NCBI RefSeq assembly: GCF_015751045.1
Contig: NZ_BNJW01000003.1
Location: 124,001 to 188,000, forward strand
Reading direction: 5' to 3'
Source of the DNA: Enterococcus lactis
Lineage (GTDB): Bacteria; Bacillota; Bacilli; Lactobacillales; Enterococcaceae
DNA length: 64,000 nt
The position numbers and the translations under genes were made by a program. Below are positions 42,482 to 52,947 of the stretch, one piece after another. The notes beneath the pieces were generated by a model. The model was not told the DNA's origin, ran no database searches, and was given only the letters and a program-made list of their open reading frames with translations. The stretch's first letter is position 1. Each line of letters opens with the position of its first letter.

Positions 42482-44380
42482 TCAATCGTCCTTTCGATAA
42501 TCCAACAGCCTTTGGAGCTGAGTAATCTGTTGCTGTAATTCCATTCCTTTTGTCGTATCCCGATTAAGTTTGCGTGGGAGCTGCTGCTCGATCACTTTTT
42601 TTACATTCGTTTGATCAGATTTTTTTGCAAATTGTTGTTCAATAGGCAAGAACGGATAATGTGTCACGATTTGGAAACCGTAAGAATTGCATAGTAATGA
42701 GTAGCCAGCAATCCCGGTTTTTTTTTGATAAGCTTTGGATAGACCTCCGTCAATAACAAATGCTTTTCCGTTTGCTTTGATCGGTGACTCTCCTTTTTTT
42801 ACTTTTACTGGCGTGTGCCCATTGATGATTGCTGAACCTTCTTCTTTTGCATCGAATTCTGCCAAAATTTTTTCACTGAACCACTCTTCATCTCGCAAGT
42901 GATAATAGGTATTGCTTTTTTCGACGTGCGTATGAGGCTCTGTGAGAAAATAGCGCTCAAAAGTGGCCATTTTACTCTTGCCGAATAAAGGCGAAAATGG
43001 CCCGCTCCACGCATACCAAATCAAATCGGTCGCCAAATCTTCTTTTGCAGTCAAATCTTTTGCGCTTTCAGTTATCTGTTTTTCAAAAAATCCCAGTAGT
43101 TCTTTTCCGCGATAAGATTGGTCTAATTCAAATGCTAAGAGCTGCCCCTTTTCATCTACAGGTATACAGCCATGAAACAGTACATGTTGATTGTTCGTGA
43201 GATACATTCCCCCTTTTTCTATCAAAAACGTCATGTGTTTTTGCATTCTTAACGAGTGCTGGAATGAATACATCAAACTATCGATCACTTTTTGTTCCTC
43301 TTCCAAGAATTTTTTGGGATCATCTGGCTGGATCGTTTGAAAACAAGTCCCTTTCAACTCATAGAGCTGACCTTCTAAATCGATTGTTGATTCTTCATAG
43401 TTGATTTTTTCCAGCAATTTACGATCGTCCATTTTAAATTCAGGTCGTCGATCCAACAACTGATGTTCTGATTTGAATTGGAGGATAGAAAGCGCTTGAT
43501 GGATCTTTTCTAATTCTTCTTGCTCTCTTTCAGATAGATTTTCCCTGTTTTTAGGGGTAAATACAGGATTCTTCTGGTAGGTTTGATGGGCAAAAGAAAA
43601 TAATGGACGTAAATTTATTCCATATTCTTTCTCTAATTCAAATAAATAGTTGTAGCGTGCAGCAATCCGTAAAAGCGTCAATAAACATGCCTCAGAGCCG
43701 CAATACGCACCAATCCACAAAATATCATGATTCCCCCACTGGATATCTACAGAGGAAAAATCCATGATTCGATCCATTACTTTGGCTGCTTGAGTTCCCC
43801 GATCAAAAATATCACCCACGATATGCAAATGATCGATGACAGATTTTTGGATCGTCTGCGCAAGTTTTGTTAAAAATTTTTCTTCTTCCTTCATTAAGAC
43901 AAGTTGTTCAATGATTTTTTTTACATAGTCTTTTTTCCCGTTGATACGATCATCGATATACAAGAGTTCCTCAATGATATAGCTATATTCTTTCGGCAAT
44001 CCTTTTCGAACTTTTGATCGAGTGTATTTGACTGTCGTAAACCGTAAAAGATCAATCAAACGATGGATCAGCTGGGATTTATCTTGTTTTTTGTACCAAT
44101 CAGTCGTCAATACATATTCTGGATAAGCCGTAAAAATAGTGAATTGGCTGATCTCCGTTTCCGTCATTTGTTCAGAGAAAAGGTCTTTGATCTTTTCTTT
44201 AAGATTTCCTGAACCGATACGCAGAATATGATCAAAAGCAGGAAATTCGCCATGTATATCGCTCAAAAATAACTCTGTTCCTTTTGGAAGCTGCAAAATT
44301 GCTTCGAGATTGATGATTTCCGTGATGACATCTTCCGTTGTAGGGAACTTCTCTGAAAGTAAATCTAAATAGCGGTCCAT
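42482..44380 (-). CDS. fbp: Fructose-1,6-bisphosphatase, class III
   Basis: 632 residues, the large Firmicutes-type gluconeogenic phosphatase with a metallophosphoesterase core: FLSDIHGEFPAFDH, HIVGDIFDRG, IQWGNHDILW and INGHTPVKVKKGE give the metal ligands. ATG 44380 is preceded by GGAGG; the longer frame has no such site. Single gene. Confidence 0.95.
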   Translation of the reverse strand: MDRYLDLLSEKFPTTEDVITEIINLEAILQLPKGTELFLSDIHGEFPAFDHILRIGSGNLKEKIKDLFSEQMTETEISQFTIFTAYPEYVLTTDWYKKQDKSQLIHRLIDLLRFTTVKYTRSKVRKGLPKEYSYIIEELLYIDDRINGKKDYVKKIIEQLVLMKEEEKFLTKLAQTIQKSVIDHLHIVGDIFDRGTQAAKVMDRIMDFSSVDIQWGNHDILWIGAYCGSEACLLTLLRIAARYNYLFELEKEYGINLRPLFSFAHQTYQKNPVFTPKNRENLSEREQEELEKIHQALSILQFKSEHQLLDRRPEFKMDDRKLLEKINYEESTIDLEGQLYELKGTCFQTIQPDDPKKFLEEEQKVIDSLMYSFQHSLRMQKHMTFLIEKGGMYLTNNQHVLFHGCIPVDEKGQLLAFELDQSYRGKELLGFFEKQITESAKDLTAKEDLATDLIWYAWSGPFSPLFGKSKMATFERYFLTEPHTHVEKSNTYYHLRDEEWFSEKILAEFDAKEEGSAIINGHTPVKVKKGESPIKANGKAFVIDGGLSKAYQKKTGIAGYSLLCNSYGFQIVTHYPFLPIEQQFAKKSDQTNVKKVIEQQLPRKLNRDTTKGMELQQQITQLQRLLDYRKDD

Positions 44381-44491
44381 TAAAACGCCTCCAAAAATTG
44401 GTATACTCAACATTATAAAGTTGTTATGCGCTATTTTCAATGAATATATATCCAATATAATAAAAAAATAGAAATAGGTCTATACAAAAAA

Positions 44492-44520
44492 GAAGCTGGG
44501 AACAATAAATGTCCAGCTTC
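44492..44520 (-). terminator. Intrinsic terminator of the NatAB-like operon
   Basis: GAAGCTGG ... CCAGCTTC on the minus strand followed by six T. Confidence 0.8.
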
Positions 44521-44540
44521 CTTCTATATTTTTCTATATT

Positions 44541-45803
44541 TTATGCTTTTTTTCGTTCATTTCTCATAATTGAAATCGATTGTTTCAATGAACTCCATAA
44601 TCCGCCTTCGCTATACACGAGTACATTCGATTTGTACATGTTTGCAGACAAGATCATCAATAAGAATGTCACGGCTACAAGTACCAACAAGGAAATCAAT
44701 GCTCCACCCATACCGACTGTCTCATTTGCCAAGCGAACCGGCATAATATAGGAAGATAAAAATGGAATATACGAAGTGATCCGAATAACGATATTATTTG
44801 GATCTGACGCACCTAATATCAACCCAAGCATGTATCCGCCTAAAGATAAATAAGTCACTGGCAAGATTGCTTTTGCTGTATCTTCTGCTTTGTTGACCAA
44901 AGAGCCACATAAAGCTGCCAAAACAGAAAAAATCAAAATGCCAAAGATCATAAATAGAAGAGAATACCACAAGAATGGTCCAATCAAGTTATCCAATGAG
45001 ATACCGTCTAATATATTTTTGACCATTTCCATATCTTTGAATTGACTGTATCCTATACCAAAAATAATACCGTATAATGCCATTTGCGTTAATGCAACAA
45101 GTAAAACACCTGTTAGTTTTCCGTAAAAATGCTTTTGTGCAGTCGTACTGGACAGGATCACTTCCATGATCCGCGTGCCTTTTTCAGAAGCGATCTCTTG
45201 TGCAATGATCTGCGCATACGTCAAAATAATAATGAACAAGACAATCGTTGCTACATAACTTACGACATATTGGACTGTCGAGTTATCTTCTCCAACTGTC
45301 ATTTTTCCTTTTGAATCAAAATTGACTTTTTGTCGAGTCAAACTTGCTTGTTGGCTCAAGCTAGCTACTTCTTCTGGTGAAATGCCTAATTGACTTGCTC
45401 GAAGCATCGATTGCAAGCCAGTCAGTTGTTGTTGTATCAGTAGTTGTGTACTTTGTCCTAATGAATTTTCGCTATAAAGCATCCCATTTATCTTATCATT
45501 CTCAGTTGAGACTACTAAATACGCATCGATTTTTTCTTCCGAAAGCTCTTTTTGTGCTTTTTCTTCAGAATCAACTGCTTTGAACTCAAAATCATCTGTT
45601 TTGACTTGGCTCATTTGCTGACTGATTTGCTCATTATCAGCCAATACGCCGATTTTATTGACATCACTATTTTGTTGAGCAAAGTTTCCTGCTACATAAA
45701 TGATACCCAGCATGATAAAAGGGACTAATATCATGATCAAGAAAGAAATCGACTTAACATTTTTTAAATAGACATCTTTGGTAATAATCCAAAACTTACG
45801 CAT
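44541..45803 (-). CDS. ABC-2 type permease (NatB-like)
   Basis: 420 residues: one N-terminal membrane helix, a large extracytoplasmic domain (about 45-180) and five or six C-terminal helices, the NatB layout. IASEKGTRIMEVILSSTTAQ is the conserved cytoplasmic loop. NatAB of B. subtilis exports Na+; other members export drugs or peptides. ATG 45803 overlaps the ATPase stop by 8 bases. Confidence 0.82.
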   Translation of the reverse strand: MRKFWIITKDVYLKNVKSISFLIMILVPFIMLGIIYVAGNFAQQNSDVNKIGVLADNEQISQQMSQVKTDDFEFKAVDSEEKAQKELSEEKIDAYLVVSTENDKINGMLYSENSLGQSTQLLIQQQLTGLQSMLRASQLGISPEEVASLSQQASLTRQKVNFDSKGKMTVGEDNSTVQYVVSYVATIVLFIIILTYAQIIAQEIASEKGTRIMEVILSSTTAQKHFYGKLTGVLLVALTQMALYGIIFGIGYSQFKDMEMVKNILDGISLDNLIGPFLWYSLLFMIFGILIFSVLAALCGSLVNKAEDTAKAILPVTYLSLGGYMLGLILGASDPNNIVIRITSYIPFLSSYIMPVRLANETVGMGGALISLLVLVAVTFLLMILSANMYKSNVLVYSEGGLWSSLKQSISIMRNERKKA

Positions 45804-46695
45804 CGATTTCACCTGCTTTCAATTTGAAAATCTCTTCCAAAGTTGGCGGTTGCTGGTTAAACATAGGAATGTAGCCGAACTGAGTCGCACGAGTAAAGAT
45901 TTCTTTCCCAGCTTCAGGATCTTCTAATGTGATCTCTAACGTATTATCCTCACGAAGGATCACTTTTTTCACGCCTTCGATTTCTTCTACTTCCTGTTGA
46001 CTTAACCCAGATTCCAAGAATAACTTCGTACGGCCAAATGATTCACGGATCTCATGGACTTTTCCATTCAAAACCATTTTTCCGTTTCGCAGCATGATCA
46101 AATGATCACAGATTTTTTCTACATTATCCATATTATGGCTAGAAAAAATGACACATGAACCGTGTTTTTTCAATTCCAATATTCCATCTTTCAGTAATTC
46201 CGCGTTTACCGGATCTAACCCGCTAAATGGTTCATCCAAAATGATCAATTTAGGTTCATGGATCAATGTGGCGATAAGCTGGACTTTTTGCTGATTTCCT
46301 TTAGACAAAGATTTTACTTTATCCGTCTTTTTCCCTTTTACCTGAAATTTTTCCATCCAAAAATCGATTTTTGGTTCAATTTCTTTTCTTGATTTCCCTC
46401 TAAGTTCTGCAAAATAAAGCAGTTGGTCTTGAATCGTTACTTTTGGATAAAGTCCTCGTTCTTCTGGAAGATAGCCGATGATATCATAATCTTTCTCCCC
46501 AAGATGATGACCATTCCATAACACTTCTCCCTGGTCTTGTGTCAAAAAATCCAAGATCAAACGAAAAGTCGTTGTCTTCCCAGCACCGTTTTGACCAATC
46601 AGCCCCATGATTTTTCCGTCTGGGATTTGGAAAGAGACATGATCGACAGCTGTGTAGTTCCCAAAAGTTTTAACAAGATTCTTGACTTCTAACAT
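45796..46695 (-). CDS. ABC transporter ATP-binding protein (NatA-like)
   Basis: 299 residues. Walker A GQNGAGKTT, signature LSKGNQQKVQL, Walker B LIILDEPFSGLDP, switch His in FSSHNMD, and a C-terminal extension typical of the NatA/YhaQ group. Coupled to the permease gene downstream. A Na+ role would match the ntp locus nearby, but this is only a family-based guess. Confidence 0.85.
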   Translation of the reverse strand: MLEVKNLVKTFGNYTAVDHVSFQIPDGKIMGLIGQNGAGKTTTFRLILDFLTQDQGEVLWNGHHLGEKDYDIIGYLPEERGLYPKVTIQDQLLYFAELRGKSRKEIEPKIDFWMEKFQVKGKKTDKVKSLSKGNQQKVQLIATLIHEPKLIILDEPFSGLDPVNAELLKDGILELKKHGSCVIFSSHNMDNVEKICDHLIMLRNGKMVLNGKVHEIRESFGRTKLFLESGLSQQEVEEIEGVKKVILREDNTLEITLEDPEAGKEIFTRATQFGYIPMFNQQPPTLEEIFKLKAGEIDA

Positions 46696-46838
46696 TTCTT
46701 CACTCCTTCTTCAATAAATCCATATATCCTAAGACACCAGATGTAAGCGATTTATTATTTACCAACAAAACGTATACTCTCTTGTTGTTGTAATTAAAAT
46801 GATAGGACACTTTACTTTCTTTGTAAAGTGCCCTTTTC

Positions 46839-48617
46839 TCATTCCTGATGTAATTTATCAAATACGTTTTGTGCGACATTTTTCGGTAGTCCGATTTCTT
46901 GTAATTCTTCTATCGTAGCTGCTGTGATATTTTTCAATGATTTGAACTCTTTAAGCAACATTTTTTTTCGTTTCGGTCCTAGCCCTTCAATTTCGTCTAA
47001 TCGGGAAGCAAAACTGTTTTTACTACGCAGCTGCCGATGGAAAGTGATTGCGAATCGATGGACTTCATCTTGGACCCGCTGGAGCAGGAAAAACTCAGGT
47101 GAATTTCGTTCAAGTGGTACTACAGCCAAATCTGTACCGAATAGCAACTCATTTGTTTTATGTTTATCGTTTTTTGCCATACCAGCAATAGGAATATCGA
47201 TTCCTAATTGATTTTCTAAGACATCTTTTGCTACATCGACTTGTCCTTTTCCTCCATCAATCAAGATCAAATCAGGTAAAGGCAACCCTTCACGAATCAC
47301 TCGTGAATATCTGCGATAGATGACTTCTCTCATCGATGCATAATCATCCGGTCCGTTGACTGTTTTTATTTTATATTTCCGATATTCTTTTTTTGCTGGT
47401 TTTCCATCAATGAATACGACCATCGCAGCCACAGGATTCGTCCCCATGATATTAGAGTTATCAAATGATTCAATGCGTATTGGGGTCGGGATATTCATTG
47501 CGTTTCCTAAACGTTCCACTGCTCCGATCGTCCGTTCCTGCTTTCTAGCAATCAGATCAAATCGTTCATTCAAAGCAACTGAGGCATTCTTATTCGCCAA
47601 TTCCACTAATTTTTTCTTTTCGCCTCGTTTCGGTTGTAGAACTTTCGTATCCAACAAAGCTTCTACACTTGGCTTGTCGATCGTATCAGGAATCAAGACT
47701 TCTTTAGGAATGAAATGTTCATTTTCCTGATAAAACTGACCAATATAAGTCAAAAAATCTTCTTCTGCTTCGTTATAGAAAGGAAACATTGAAACATCTC
47801 GTTCAATTAACTTTCCTTGTCTTACAAAAAACACTTGGACACACATCCAGCCTTTATCAATCGCATAACCAAATACATCTCGATCCAGTAAATCAGTATT
47901 TGTCATTTTTTGGCGAGTCATGATTGTTTCGATAGCACGGATCTGGTCTCGGTATTCTGCAGCTTTTTCAAATTCCATGTTTTCAGCAGCTTTTTCCATT
48001 TTCTGATGGATCTCTGACTCGATTTTTTCGTGTCCTCCGTTTAAAAAGTTTTTCACTTCATCAACGATTTTCGTATAGACTTTCGGATCTACGTCGAAAT
48101 AATAAGGACACAGACATTGCCCCAAATGATAGTAAAGACAAGGCTCCTTCGTCTGACTAGGTTTGCATTTTCTCAGAGGAAATAATCGGTCGAGAATCTT
48201 CTTTGTCTCATTCGCCGCACCGACATCTGGATATGGTCCAAAATACAGTGCTTTGTCTTTTAGTACTTTGCGAGTAATCACCAAACGGGGATATTTTTCA
48301 TTCGTTATCTTAAGGAAAGGATAGGTTTTATCATCCTTTAACATAATATTGTATTTAGGATCATTTTTCTTTATCAGATTGATTTCTAAGAGCAAAGCTT
48401 CTATATTCGATTCTGTAACGATGTATTCAAAGTCTTCAATTTCACTAACAAGCCGTTCCGTTTTCGTATTATGGCTGCCAGTAAAATATGAGCGGACGCG
48501 ATTTTTCAATATTTTGGCTTTTCCGACATAAATGATCGTTCCATTTTTATCTTTCATCAAGTAACAGCCGGGCTGATCAGGAAGTAAAGCTAGTTTGTTT
48601 TTGATTCGTTCGTTCAT
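46839..48617 (-). CDS. uvrC: Excinuclease ABC subunit C
   Basis: 592 residues. N-terminal GIY-YIG nuclease ([19 protein letters not shown]), four-cysteine motif region ([24 protein letters not shown]), UVR motif ([20 protein letters not shown]), C-terminal RNase H-like nuclease with [13 protein letters not shown], and HhH at the end. Makes the dual incisions in nucleotide excision repair. Confidence 0.97.
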   Translation of the reverse strand: MNERIKNKLALLPDQPGCYLMKDKNGTIIYVGKAKILKNRVRSYFTGSHNTKTERLVSEIEDFEYIVTESNIEALLLEINLIKKNDPKYNIMLKDDKTYPFLKITNEKYPRLVITRKVLKDKALYFGPYPDVGAANETKKILDRLFPLRKCKPSQTKEPCLYYHLGQCLCPYYFDVDPKVYTKIVDEVKNFLNGGHEKIESEIHQKMEKAAENMEFEKAAEYRDQIRAIETIMTRQKMTNTDLLDRDVFGYAIDKGWMCVQVFFVRQGKLIERDVSMFPFYNEAEEDFLTYIGQFYQENEHFIPKEVLIPDTIDKPSVEALLDTKVLQPKRGEKKKLVELANKNASVALNERFDLIARKQERTIGAVERLGNAMNIPTPIRIESFDNSNIMGTNPVAAMVVFIDGKPAKKEYRKYKIKTVNGPDDYASMREVIYRRYSRVIREGLPLPDLILIDGGKGQVDVAKDVLENQLGIDIPIAGMAKNDKHKTNELLFGTDLAVVPLERNSPEFFLLQRVQDEVHRFAITFHRQLRSKNSFASRLDEIEGLGPKRKKMLLKEFKSLKNITAATIEELQEIGLPKNVAQNVFDKLHQE

Positions 48618-48741
48618 CTGGTACTCCCCTTCATATTCAATTAAAGTTATTATAGCATGTCTGTCAAAAAAACAATCCAGCCTGACAACGTAATTATACT
48701 CAAAAAATGTTAATTTGAATAACCTTAACTCAACCGCAAAA

Positions 48742-48778
48742 AAACCGAGGACGGAACTGAATTCAGTCCCATCCTCAG
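48742..48778 (-). terminator. Intrinsic terminator of trxA
   Basis: GAGGATGGGACTGAA / TTCAGTTCCGTCCTC on the minus strand with one mismatch pair, then GG and seven T. Confidence 0.85.
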
Positions 48779-48798
48779 CTTATTTTTGCTTTAAGCTT

Positions 48799-49113
48799 TT
48801 ATAAATATTGATCGATCATTTGACGTAGTTGTTCTTTTGAATGAACACCAACAGCTTTTTCTACTACTTGACCATCTTTTTTCAACATTAATGTTGGAAT
48901 ACTCATGATTCCGAATTGTTGAGGAGTTTCTGGATTTTCATCCACATCCATTTTAGCAATTCTGAATTCTTCTTCATCATATTCTTGTTCCAATTGATCC
49001 AAAATCGGTGCCTGCATACGACATGGGCCACACCAAGTTGCCCAAAAATCAATTAATACAAGTCCTTTGTCTGTTTCTTCATTAAATGTCTTATCTGTAA
49101 TTACTTGTGACAT
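48799..49113 (-). CDS. trxA: Thioredoxin
   Basis: 104 residues with the active site WATWCGPCRMQAP and the cis-proline loop MSIPTLML. ATG 49113 has GGAGGT seven bases upstream; the frame also opens at an ATG that overlaps this site. Follows mutS2 by about 85 bases in the same direction. Confidence 0.96.
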   Translation of the reverse strand: MSQVITDKTFNEETDKGLVLIDFWATWCGPCRMQAPILDQLEQEYDEEEFRIAKMDVDENPETPQQFGIMSIPTLMLKKDGQVVEKAVGVHSKEQLRQMIDQYL

Positions 49114-49199
49114 ATTAAAGACCTCCATTTTTAAAATCTATGACCAGTATAGCATTTCTATCCTTGGATAGCGAACCATCTGCTTACCTTTAGTAAGTT

Positions 49200-51560
49200 T
49201 TACTTAAATTTAACAATTGTTGCACCATTTCCGCCTTGATTTGCCGGTGCAAACTCAAAGCTTTTGACGCTCCGATGGTTTTTAAGATAATCAGTAATTC
49301 CCTTGCGAAGTGCGCCTGTCCCCTTTCCGTGGACAATAGTCACTTGAGGATAACCTGCTAGGATGGCAGAATCCAAATACTGATCTACTTCACTTAGCGC
49401 TTCCTCATATCGTTTTCCTCGAAGGTCCAATTGATTCGGCACATGACTGCTAGATTCAGAGCGTACAGCATGGACAACTCGTTGTGTCGGCTCTTTTTGA
49501 GGAGCAACAGGCGTCAGTTCGTCTTCGGACACATTCATTTTTAGTATACCGATTTCTACTTGCCACTGATTCCCGTTTTTACGTAAAAGCGTCCCTCTTT
49601 GGCCGTAAGTCGTAACCAACACTTCGTCTCCCGGTTTTAATGTTTTTTGTTCTTTCGCCTTCTTCAATACTTTATTTTTCTTCAATGTTTCTTCTTGATG
49701 TAGATTTGCTAATTGGGTCTTTGCATCGATCAACTGATGCTCTTTCACATTTCCTTGCCCGATCTGCTGTTGCATTTTACGAATATCAGCAATGATTTTT
49801 TCTGCTTTTTTTTCCGCCTCTGACACGACTTCATTTGCTTTTTTCTTTGCTTTCTCTATTTCTTTTTCACGTTCTTCAAAGAAATAGCTGTAAGCTTCTT
49901 TCAAATCATGATGAAGTTCTTGTGCCTCAGAAACAAAATGACGCATTTTCAGATATTCGGTCTCTGCCATTTTCCGGCGATTCTCTAAATCTGTGATCAT
50001 TTCATTTAAATCTTGGCTCTCATCATTCATCAACTGCTTTGCTTCATTAATAACATCTGTATCAAGACCTAATCGGCTGGAGATTTCAAACGCATTGCTC
50101 CGACCAGGCACACCGATCAGTAAACGATACGTTGGACTTAGTGTATCCACATCGAACTCCATACTAGCATTAATCGTATTTGCCCGATTGTATCCATAAA
50201 CTTTCAATTCAGGATAGTGTGTTGTTGCCATCACATAAGCAGACTTTTTACCAAGATCATCTAAGATCGCGATTGCTAGAGCAGCACCTTCTTGCGGATC
50301 TGTTCCTGCACCAAGCTCGTCAAATAGTACCAGACTTTTTTCATTGACTTTTGATAAAATATCTACAGTGTTCGTCATATGAGAAGAAAAGGTCGATAGA
50401 CTTTGCTCAATCGACTGTTCGTCTCCTATATCCGCAAATACTTCTTCAAAAATACCGATTTGGCTTTCTTCTCCTGCAGGAATCGGCAACCCTGCTTGCC
50501 CCATCAGCTGTAACAGACCTAAAGTCTTCAACGTGATCGTTTTCCCACCTGTATTAGGTCCTGTAATGACGATGGCTTGATAGTCTTTTCCAATTGCGAT
50601 GTCATTAGGAACTACTTTTTCCTGATCGATCAGCGGATGTCTTGCTTGTTTCAAGACGACATGATTGTCTTCACTGATTCCCGGCACGATGGCTTTTAGT
50701 TCTTTACCAAATCGTGCTTTTGCATTCATCAGATCCATTTTACCAATCACATAAGCATTGTGGATGATTTCTTGACGATGTGGAACAAGTTCTGCAGAAA
50801 GTTCACTTAAAATACGTTGAATCTCATTTCGTTCAGCGATTTGATATTGACGCAAACGATTATTCAAATCCACCACTTGTTTTGGTTCAATAAATAAAGT
50901 CTGTCCTGAAGCACTTTGATCGTGGACTACACCGCCAAATACACCGCGGTATTCTTGTTTGACTGGGATAACGTAGCGGTCATTTCGCATGGTGATGATT
51001 GCATCGCTCAAATATTTTGCGTTCTTCCCGCGGACGATTCCGTCTAACTGTTCACGAACAGCTTGTTCACTGCGACGAATGTTCTGTCTTATGATTTTTA
51101 GCTCAGGAGAAGCATCGTCGGTCACGCGTCCGTCTTCATCGATTGCTTCCTTTAAACGGCGACTTAAAACAGGAATCGTGACTAGCTGATCTGCCCACAT
51201 ATACAAACGCGCAAATTCAATTTCACTGTCAGAAAGATCATCAATGAACCGATGCAATTCACTTGTCGTAGATAACACTCTGGAAACTTGTGCAAGCTCC
51301 ACTCCATTCAAATCTGCCCCGATTTCGATCCGTTTCATATGAGGGCGGATATTTTCAAGTTTTGGTATAGGAATCCCGCCTCGCAGACGTTGTACTTTCA
51401 ACCCATCCTCAGTTTCTTGAAGCCATTCTGTGATCGTTTGTTTCTCGCTCACTGGTACCAATTCTGCCAGTTCTTCTTTTCCTTGTGCAGTCACTACAAA
51501 TTGTTTGACCATCTGTTTGACTTTTTCAAATTCCAATGTTTCAAGGATTCGGTTATTCAT
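49200..51560 (-). CDS. mutS2: Endonuclease MutS2
   Basis: 786 residues: MutS-like core and clamp, ATPase with ITGPNTGGKT (about residue 330), Walker B LFDELGAGTDP, a long coiled coil (about 510-640) and a C-terminal Smr nuclease domain (LDLRGKRYEEALSEVDQYLD; IVHGKGTGALR). In B. subtilis it acts on collided ribosomes; elsewhere it suppresses recombination. Part of the zapA-cvpA-mutS2-trxA run. Confidence 0.96.
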   Translation of the reverse strand: MNNRILETLEFEKVKQMVKQFVVTAQGKEELAELVPVSEKQTITEWLQETEDGLKVQRLRGGIPIPKLENIRPHMKRIEIGADLNGVELAQVSRVLSTTSELHRFIDDLSDSEIEFARLYMWADQLVTIPVLSRRLKEAIDEDGRVTDDASPELKIIRQNIRRSEQAVREQLDGIVRGKNAKYLSDAIITMRNDRYVIPVKQEYRGVFGGVVHDQSASGQTLFIEPKQVVDLNNRLRQYQIAERNEIQRILSELSAELVPHRQEIIHNAYVIGKMDLMNAKARFGKELKAIVPGISEDNHVVLKQARHPLIDQEKVVPNDIAIGKDYQAIVITGPNTGGKTITLKTLGLLQLMGQAGLPIPAGEESQIGIFEEVFADIGDEQSIEQSLSTFSSHMTNTVDILSKVNEKSLVLFDELGAGTDPQEGAALAIAILDDLGKKSAYVMATTHYPELKVYGYNRANTINASMEFDVDTLSPTYRLLIGVPGRSNAFEISSRLGLDTDVINEAKQLMNDESQDLNEMITDLENRRKMAETEYLKMRHFVSEAQELHHDLKEAYSYFFEEREKEIEKAKKKANEVVSEAEKKAEKIIADIRKMQQQIGQGNVKEHQLIDAKTQLANLHQEETLKKNKVLKKAKEQKTLKPGDEVLVTTYGQRGTLLRKNGNQWQVEIGILKMNVSEDELTPVAPQKEPTQRVVHAVRSESSSHVPNQLDLRGKRYEEALSEVDQYLDSAILAGYPQVTIVHGKGTGALRKGITDYLKNHRSVKSFEFAPANQGGNGATIVKFK

Positions 51561-51586
51561 TTTATCACCTTATCTTTCACTATGAA

Positions 51587-51622
51587 AAGAGGGCTGTGCC
51601 GGACATACGTTGCGCAGCCTTC
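51587..51622 (-). terminator. Possible terminator between cvpA and mutS2
   Basis: Minus strand AAGGCTG ... CAGCCCTCTTTT with a large loop containing further pairing. Weak; read-through to mutS2 is likely. Confidence 0.4.
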
Positions 51623-51702
51623 TTAAATAAACTACTGTGTACAAAAAACAAAACATTCTTGTAAAAGTTTTTCTAAAAAAATATTTTCTAGCCCTATTTT
51701 CC

Positions 51703-52251
51703 TTAATTCAAAATATTCGTTACCCAAAGCTCATACATCTTGTTGGTAAGAAAGGGCGTTCTCTCAACGATAAAACGAGCGAAACTATGCTCGCCGAATT
51801 GATTTTGGACCACATCTAATGGAACAAAGGCAAGTAACTGCAAAATCAAAAATATAGTAACGTAAGCCATGATTAGTGACAGGATACCTCCTGCAATCCA
51901 GTCTACCTGTCTCAAGATCGGCACATATGTCAATCCATGGACAAAGACCCCCACAAATCGGGTGATCAGCCAGCCAATCAGCAAAATGATCAGAAAAGCC
52001 GTTCCTGCATAAAAAGCTTCATCTAGGTGAAAGGCAAATACTTGATCAAAAAATGCTAACTTTGATGTCGGGGTGACAGCTGGGTATGGAATGTATAATT
52101 CCAAATGACTTGCTAATGGTTTGTAAAAATGCTGGGCAGCAATAAATGACAACACATATCCGATTGCGAATATGACTTGTAAAGCAAACCCGCGACGTGC
52201 TCCAGAAAAAAACGCAATTAGCAATAAAAATAAAATCAGCAAACTCAGCAT
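51703..52251 (-). CDS. CvpA family membrane protein
   Basis: 182 residues with four hydrophobic helices of the CvpA fold. The gene between zapA and mutS2 is conserved in Firmicutes (B. subtilis yshB). CvpA was named for colicin V production; in Gram-positives its function is poorly known. Confidence 0.85.
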   Translation of the reverse strand: MLSLLILFLLLIAFFSGARRGFALQVIFAIGYVLSFIAAQHFYKPLASHLELYIPYPAVTPTSKLAFFDQVFAFHLDEAFYAGTAFLIILLIGWLITRFVGVFVHGLTYVPILRQVDWIAGGILSLIMAYVTIFLILQLLAFVPLDVVQNQFGEHSFARFIVERTPFLTNKMYELWVTNILN

Positions 52252-52308
52252 GCTACGTTCCTTTCTCTTCTAACTTTTTTAAATTTTTCTTATTTTGATA
52301 AAAGGATC

Positions 52309-52746
52309 TTAATTAGAAGATTTTTGTTTGATTTGTCCTTTTCGTTTTTCATTTAAAATCTGCTGTGCTTCCACATGATTTTTAATAGTATAATCTGCTT
52401 GACCATTTTCTTTCAGTACTTCTCGAGCTTCATTCTCGATTGCTTCCATGCGTTTTACGCGATTTTCAAGCTCTGTAAATTTGATCATTTTTTTCTTTAA
52501 TTCTGCTGTTTCTTCTTCTAGCTCCAAGATTCTTTCTTGTTTCTTCAATTGATCCGAAAGCGCATTGACAGCCATCAAGATCGCTGCTTGTTCATTATCC
52601 ATTTGTGGTGATAATTGTTTCAATTCTGCTAACTGCTCATTGATCAGCTTCGTTACGATATCCATATGATGCTTGGTTTCCCGTCCGATAATAGTATATG
52701 TTTGGTTGGCAATCACTGCTTTGTAGCGTGTTTTTTCGTGCGCCAT
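52309..52746 (-). CDS. zapA: Cell division protein ZapA
   Basis: About 145 residues. N-terminal ZapA domain (TRYKAVIANQTYTIIGRETKHHM) that binds FtsZ, then a long coiled coil (about 70-125). ATG 52746 is preferred because AGGAGG lies 11 bases upstream; an ATG three codons earlier is only 2-3 bases from it. First gene of zapA-cvpA-mutS2. Confidence 0.9.
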   Translation of the reverse strand: MAHEKTRYKAVIANQTYTIIGRETKHHMDIVTKLINEQLAELKQLSPQMDNEQAAILMAVNALSDQLKKQERILELEEETAELKKKMIKFTELENRVKRMEAIENEAREVLKENGQADYTIKNHVEAQQILNEKRKGQIKQKSSN

Positions 52747-52947
52747 ACGAATCATTTCCTCCTATTTGATGAAAGTTTTATTTAGTGTACCATGAAGTTG
52801 GTTCTTTCACCGTTCTCCACAAATATTTTTCACATACTTAACTATTATATGATAAACTTTAAAAAAATGCTATGTCTCGCAACCTCTTAGAAAACGAAAA
52901 GTCAGGAGTTGCGGTATAGATTTATGTATAAAAACGAGGAGAATTTT